Assembly (NCBI GenBank): GCA_043736155.1
Contig: JAYTDA010000435.1
Location: 1 to 5,811, forward strand
Length of the DNA: 5,811 bases
From: JANNRR01 sp043736155
GTDB lineage: Bacteria; Pseudomonadota; Alphaproteobacteria; Rhodobacterales; Rhodobacteraceae
Direction of reading: 5' to 3'
Part shown: piece by piece, positions 4,569 through 5,811 of the stretch
How positions within the stretch are numbered: position 1 is the stretch's first letter
Layout of the letters: each line of letters starts with the position of its first letter
Program-made: the position numbers and the translations under genes
Notes under the pieces: generated by a model
What the model was told of the DNA's origin: nothing
Database searches by the model: none
What the model saw: the letters and a program-made list of their open reading frames with translations, nothing else

Positions 4569-5666
4569 ATGGGGTTCAAGATGGGGATTGTGGGGATGCC
4601 GAACGTCGGCAAATCCACCCTGTTCAATGCGCTGACCCGCACGGCGGCGGCACAGGCGGCGAACTTTCCGTTTTGCACGATTGAGCCGAATGTCGGCGAA
4701 GTGGCGGTGCCTGATGTGCGGCTCGACAAACTGGCGGCGATTGCGGCCTCCAAACAGATCATCCCGACCCGGATGACCTTTGTCGATATTGCCGGGCTGG
4801 TGCGGGGGGCATCGAAAGGCGAGGGGCTGGGCAACCAGTTCCTGGCCAATATCCGCGAATGCGATGCCGTTGCCCATGTGCTGCGCTGTTTCATCGATGA
4901 GGATGTCACCCATGTCGAAGGCCGGGTCGATCCGCTGGCCGATGCCGACACCATTGAGACCGAACTGATGCTGGCCGATCTGGAATCGATCGAACGGCGG
5001 TTGGCCGGGTTGGCGCGCAAGATCAAGGGGGGCGACAAGGATGCGCTCGATCAGGACCGGTTGCTGCGCGCGGCTTTGGTGGCGATTGAAGCGGGTCGGC
5101 CCGCGCGAACCGTGAAAGTCGCCGAAGATGACCGCCGCGCCTGGGGGCTGCTGCAGCTTTTGACCGCCAAACCGGTGCTGTTTGTCTGCAATGTCGAGGA
5201 GGCGTCGGCGGGGTCTGGCAATGCGCTGTCGGAACAGGTGGCGGTGTTGGCGGCGGGGCAGGGGGCGGCTTCGGTGGTGATTTCGGCGCGGATCGAGGAA
5301 GAGATCAGCCAGTTGCCCGCCGATGAAGCGCTGATGTTTCTGGAGGAAATGGGGCTGCACGAGGCCGGTCTGGACCGGCTGATCCGCGCGGGTTATCAGC
5401 TATTGGGATTGCAGACCTATTTCACGGTTGGTCCGAAAGAGGCCCGGGCCTGGACAATCTCTCGCGGCACCCTGGCCCCGCAGGCCGCCGGGGTGATTCA
5501 TGGCGACTTTGAACGCGGCTTCATCCGGTCGGAGACCGTCGGATATGACGATTATATCGCGGGAAATGGCGAAGCCGGGGCGAAGCTGGCGGGGAAATTC
5601 CGGATTGAGGGCAAGACCTATGAAGTGAAGGACGGGGATGTTCTGCACTTTCTGTTCAACGCCTGA
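4569..5666 (+). CDS. ychF: Ribosome-binding ATPase YchF (Obg/OLA1 family)
   Basis: YchF is a conserved P-loop NTPase that prefers ATP to GTP, associates with ribosomes and is linked to translation and oxidative-stress responses. The 365-residue product is full length. The P-loop G1 is GMPNVGKST (9-17), G3 is DIAGLV (73-78), and the G4 position carries NVEE (208-211) instead of NKxD, the change that gives ATP specificity in this family. HVLRCF (103-108) lies in the G domain after G3, followed by the helical insertion (about 125-200). The C-terminal TGS domain runs from about 283 (TYFTVGPKEARAW) to the end, including GVIHGDFERGFIRSE and GKTYEVKDGDVLHFLFN. AAAGGAG seven bases upstream fixes the ATG. 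It is transcribed alone, divergently from the VOC-trpA unit, and ends in a strong terminator. Identification is secure. Confidence 0.98.
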   Translation: MGFKMGIVGMPNVGKSTLFNALTRTAAAQAANFPFCTIEPNVGEVAVPDVRLDKLAAIAASKQIIPTRMTFVDIAGLVRGASKGEGLGNQFLANIRECDAVAHVLRCFIDEDVTHVEGRVDPLADADTIETELMLADLESIERRLAGLARKIKGGDKDALDQDRLLRAALVAIEAGRPARTVKVAEDDRRAWGLLQLLTAKPVLFVCNVEEASAGSGNALSEQVAVLAAGQGAASVVISARIEEEISQLPADEALMFLEEMGLHEAGLDRLIRAGYQLLGLQTYFTVGPKEARAWTISRGTLAPQAAGVIHGDFERGFIRSETVGYDDYIAGNGEAGAKLAGKFRIEGKTYEVKDGDVLHFLFNA

Positions 5667-5674
5667 GAGGGGGT

Positions 5675-5697
5675 GTCCCGGGGCGGGACGTTTTTTT
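5675..5697 (+). terminator. Intrinsic terminator of ychF
   Basis: GTCCCG (5675-5680) and CGGGAC (5684-5689) form a perfect 6-bp GC-rich stem with a GGG loop, followed after one base by seven T residues (5691-5697). It begins nine bases after the ychF stop codon. It is a textbook rho-independent terminator reading rightward. Confidence 0.92.
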
Positions 5698-5730
5698 ATG
5701 TGTTTGGAATCAAGGGGTTGGGGTGGCGCG

Positions 5731-5746
5731 TTAGGGAAGAATTAAC
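5731..5746. promoter_or_regulatory. Possible CtrA-like binding site
   Basis: TTAG (5731-5734), seven bases, then TTAAC (5742-5746) matches the alphaproteobacterial CtrA pattern TTAA-N7-TTAAC with one mismatch. It lies in the non-coding tail after ychF, so any target gene would start to the right of the window. A single short motif like this can occur by chance. Confidence 0.25.
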
Positions 5747-5759
5747 GGTTGGGGGGAGT

Positions 5760-5779
5760 GGTGCGCATGAATGCGCACC
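5760..5779. repeat. 20-bp palindrome of the GGTGCG...CGCACC type
   Basis: GGTGCGCAT (5760-5768) and ATGCGCACC (5771-5779) are perfect 9-base arms around a two-base GA centre. The outer GGTGCG/CGCACC is shared with the repeats in the hmgA-fahA gap. No T run follows in either direction, so it is not a clear terminator. It could be a protein site or a dispersed intergenic element. A two-base RNA loop is too tight, so as RNA the last pairs would open. Confidence 0.6.
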
Positions 5780-5811
5780 CTTGCATATTGCTGTTGTCCC
5801 ATGACTCGCTA

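Noticed and set aside
4424..5038. Open frame extending the first PhnB-like gene upstream by 205 codons on the minus strand
   Set aside because: It is antisense to ychF and serine/arginine-rich in a codon-shadow manner. The family N-terminus and an AAGGAG site mark the real start at 4423.
4530..5360. Minus-strand frame of 276 codons inside ychF
   Set aside because: It is an antisense shadow of the ychF coding sequence, rich in Arg, Gln and His, with no domain.
5714..5756. G-runs after ychF as a possible G-quadruplex
   Set aside because: Four G-runs exist, but two loops are about 10 and 14 bases long, so a stable quadruplex is doubtful. The stretch fits ordinary G-rich intergenic DNA.

Overview
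The window reads as a stretch of chromosome from a GC-rich alphaproteobacterium, most likely of the Rhodobacteraceae type. This is inferred from the high GC content, the protein flavour (for example FahA with PIGYNGRASSVVVSG), compact minus-strand operons and short GC-rich intergenic hairpins. No sequence search was possible, so the taxon is a guess. I see no mobile element, CRISPR array, RNA gene or toxin/defence module. The content is central metabolism plus small VOC-fold proteins.

Layout from left to right. Positions 1-715 (minus) hold the 5' part of fahA (fumarylacetoacetase), cut by the window edge. Positions 716-831 are a 116-bp gap holding three copies of a GGTGCGTGCAAGC element (two direct, one inverted) and a small hairpin between the direct copies. 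Positions 832-2193 (minus) are hmgA (homogentisate 1,2-dioxygenase). The hmgA promoter, with a palindrome filling its spacer, lies at 2226-2253, and two hairpins that probably end trpA lie at 2273-2332. Positions 2335-3126 (minus) are trpA. Upstream of trpA on the same strand are three small VOC-superfamily genes: a glyoxalase-like one (3200-3580) and two PhnB/YjdN-like paralogues (3603-4013 and 4010-4423) joined by an ATGA stop/start overlap. A 145-bp divergent intergenic region (4424-4568) follows. The plus-strand gene ychF (4569-5666) comes next and ends in a textbook terminator (5675-5697). The last 115 bp are non-coding, with a G-rich stretch, a CtrA-like site and another GGTGCG...CGCACC palindrome.

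Functionally, hmgA and fahA encode successive-pathway enzymes of tyrosine/homogentisate breakdown: HmgA opens the ring to maleylacetoacetate, an isomerase not seen here makes fumarylacetoacetate, and FahA yields fumarate and acetoacetate. The second unit, VOC-VOC-VOC-trpA, reads leftward from the divergent region and couples three uncharacterised metal-fold proteins to the last step of tryptophan synthesis. trpB is not next to trpA. ychF is a stand-alone housekeeping ATPase gene. Nothing here clearly amounts to a new system. The best leads are the repeat array between hmgA and fahA, the candidate operator inside the hmgA promoter, and the VOC triplet upstream of an isolated trpA.
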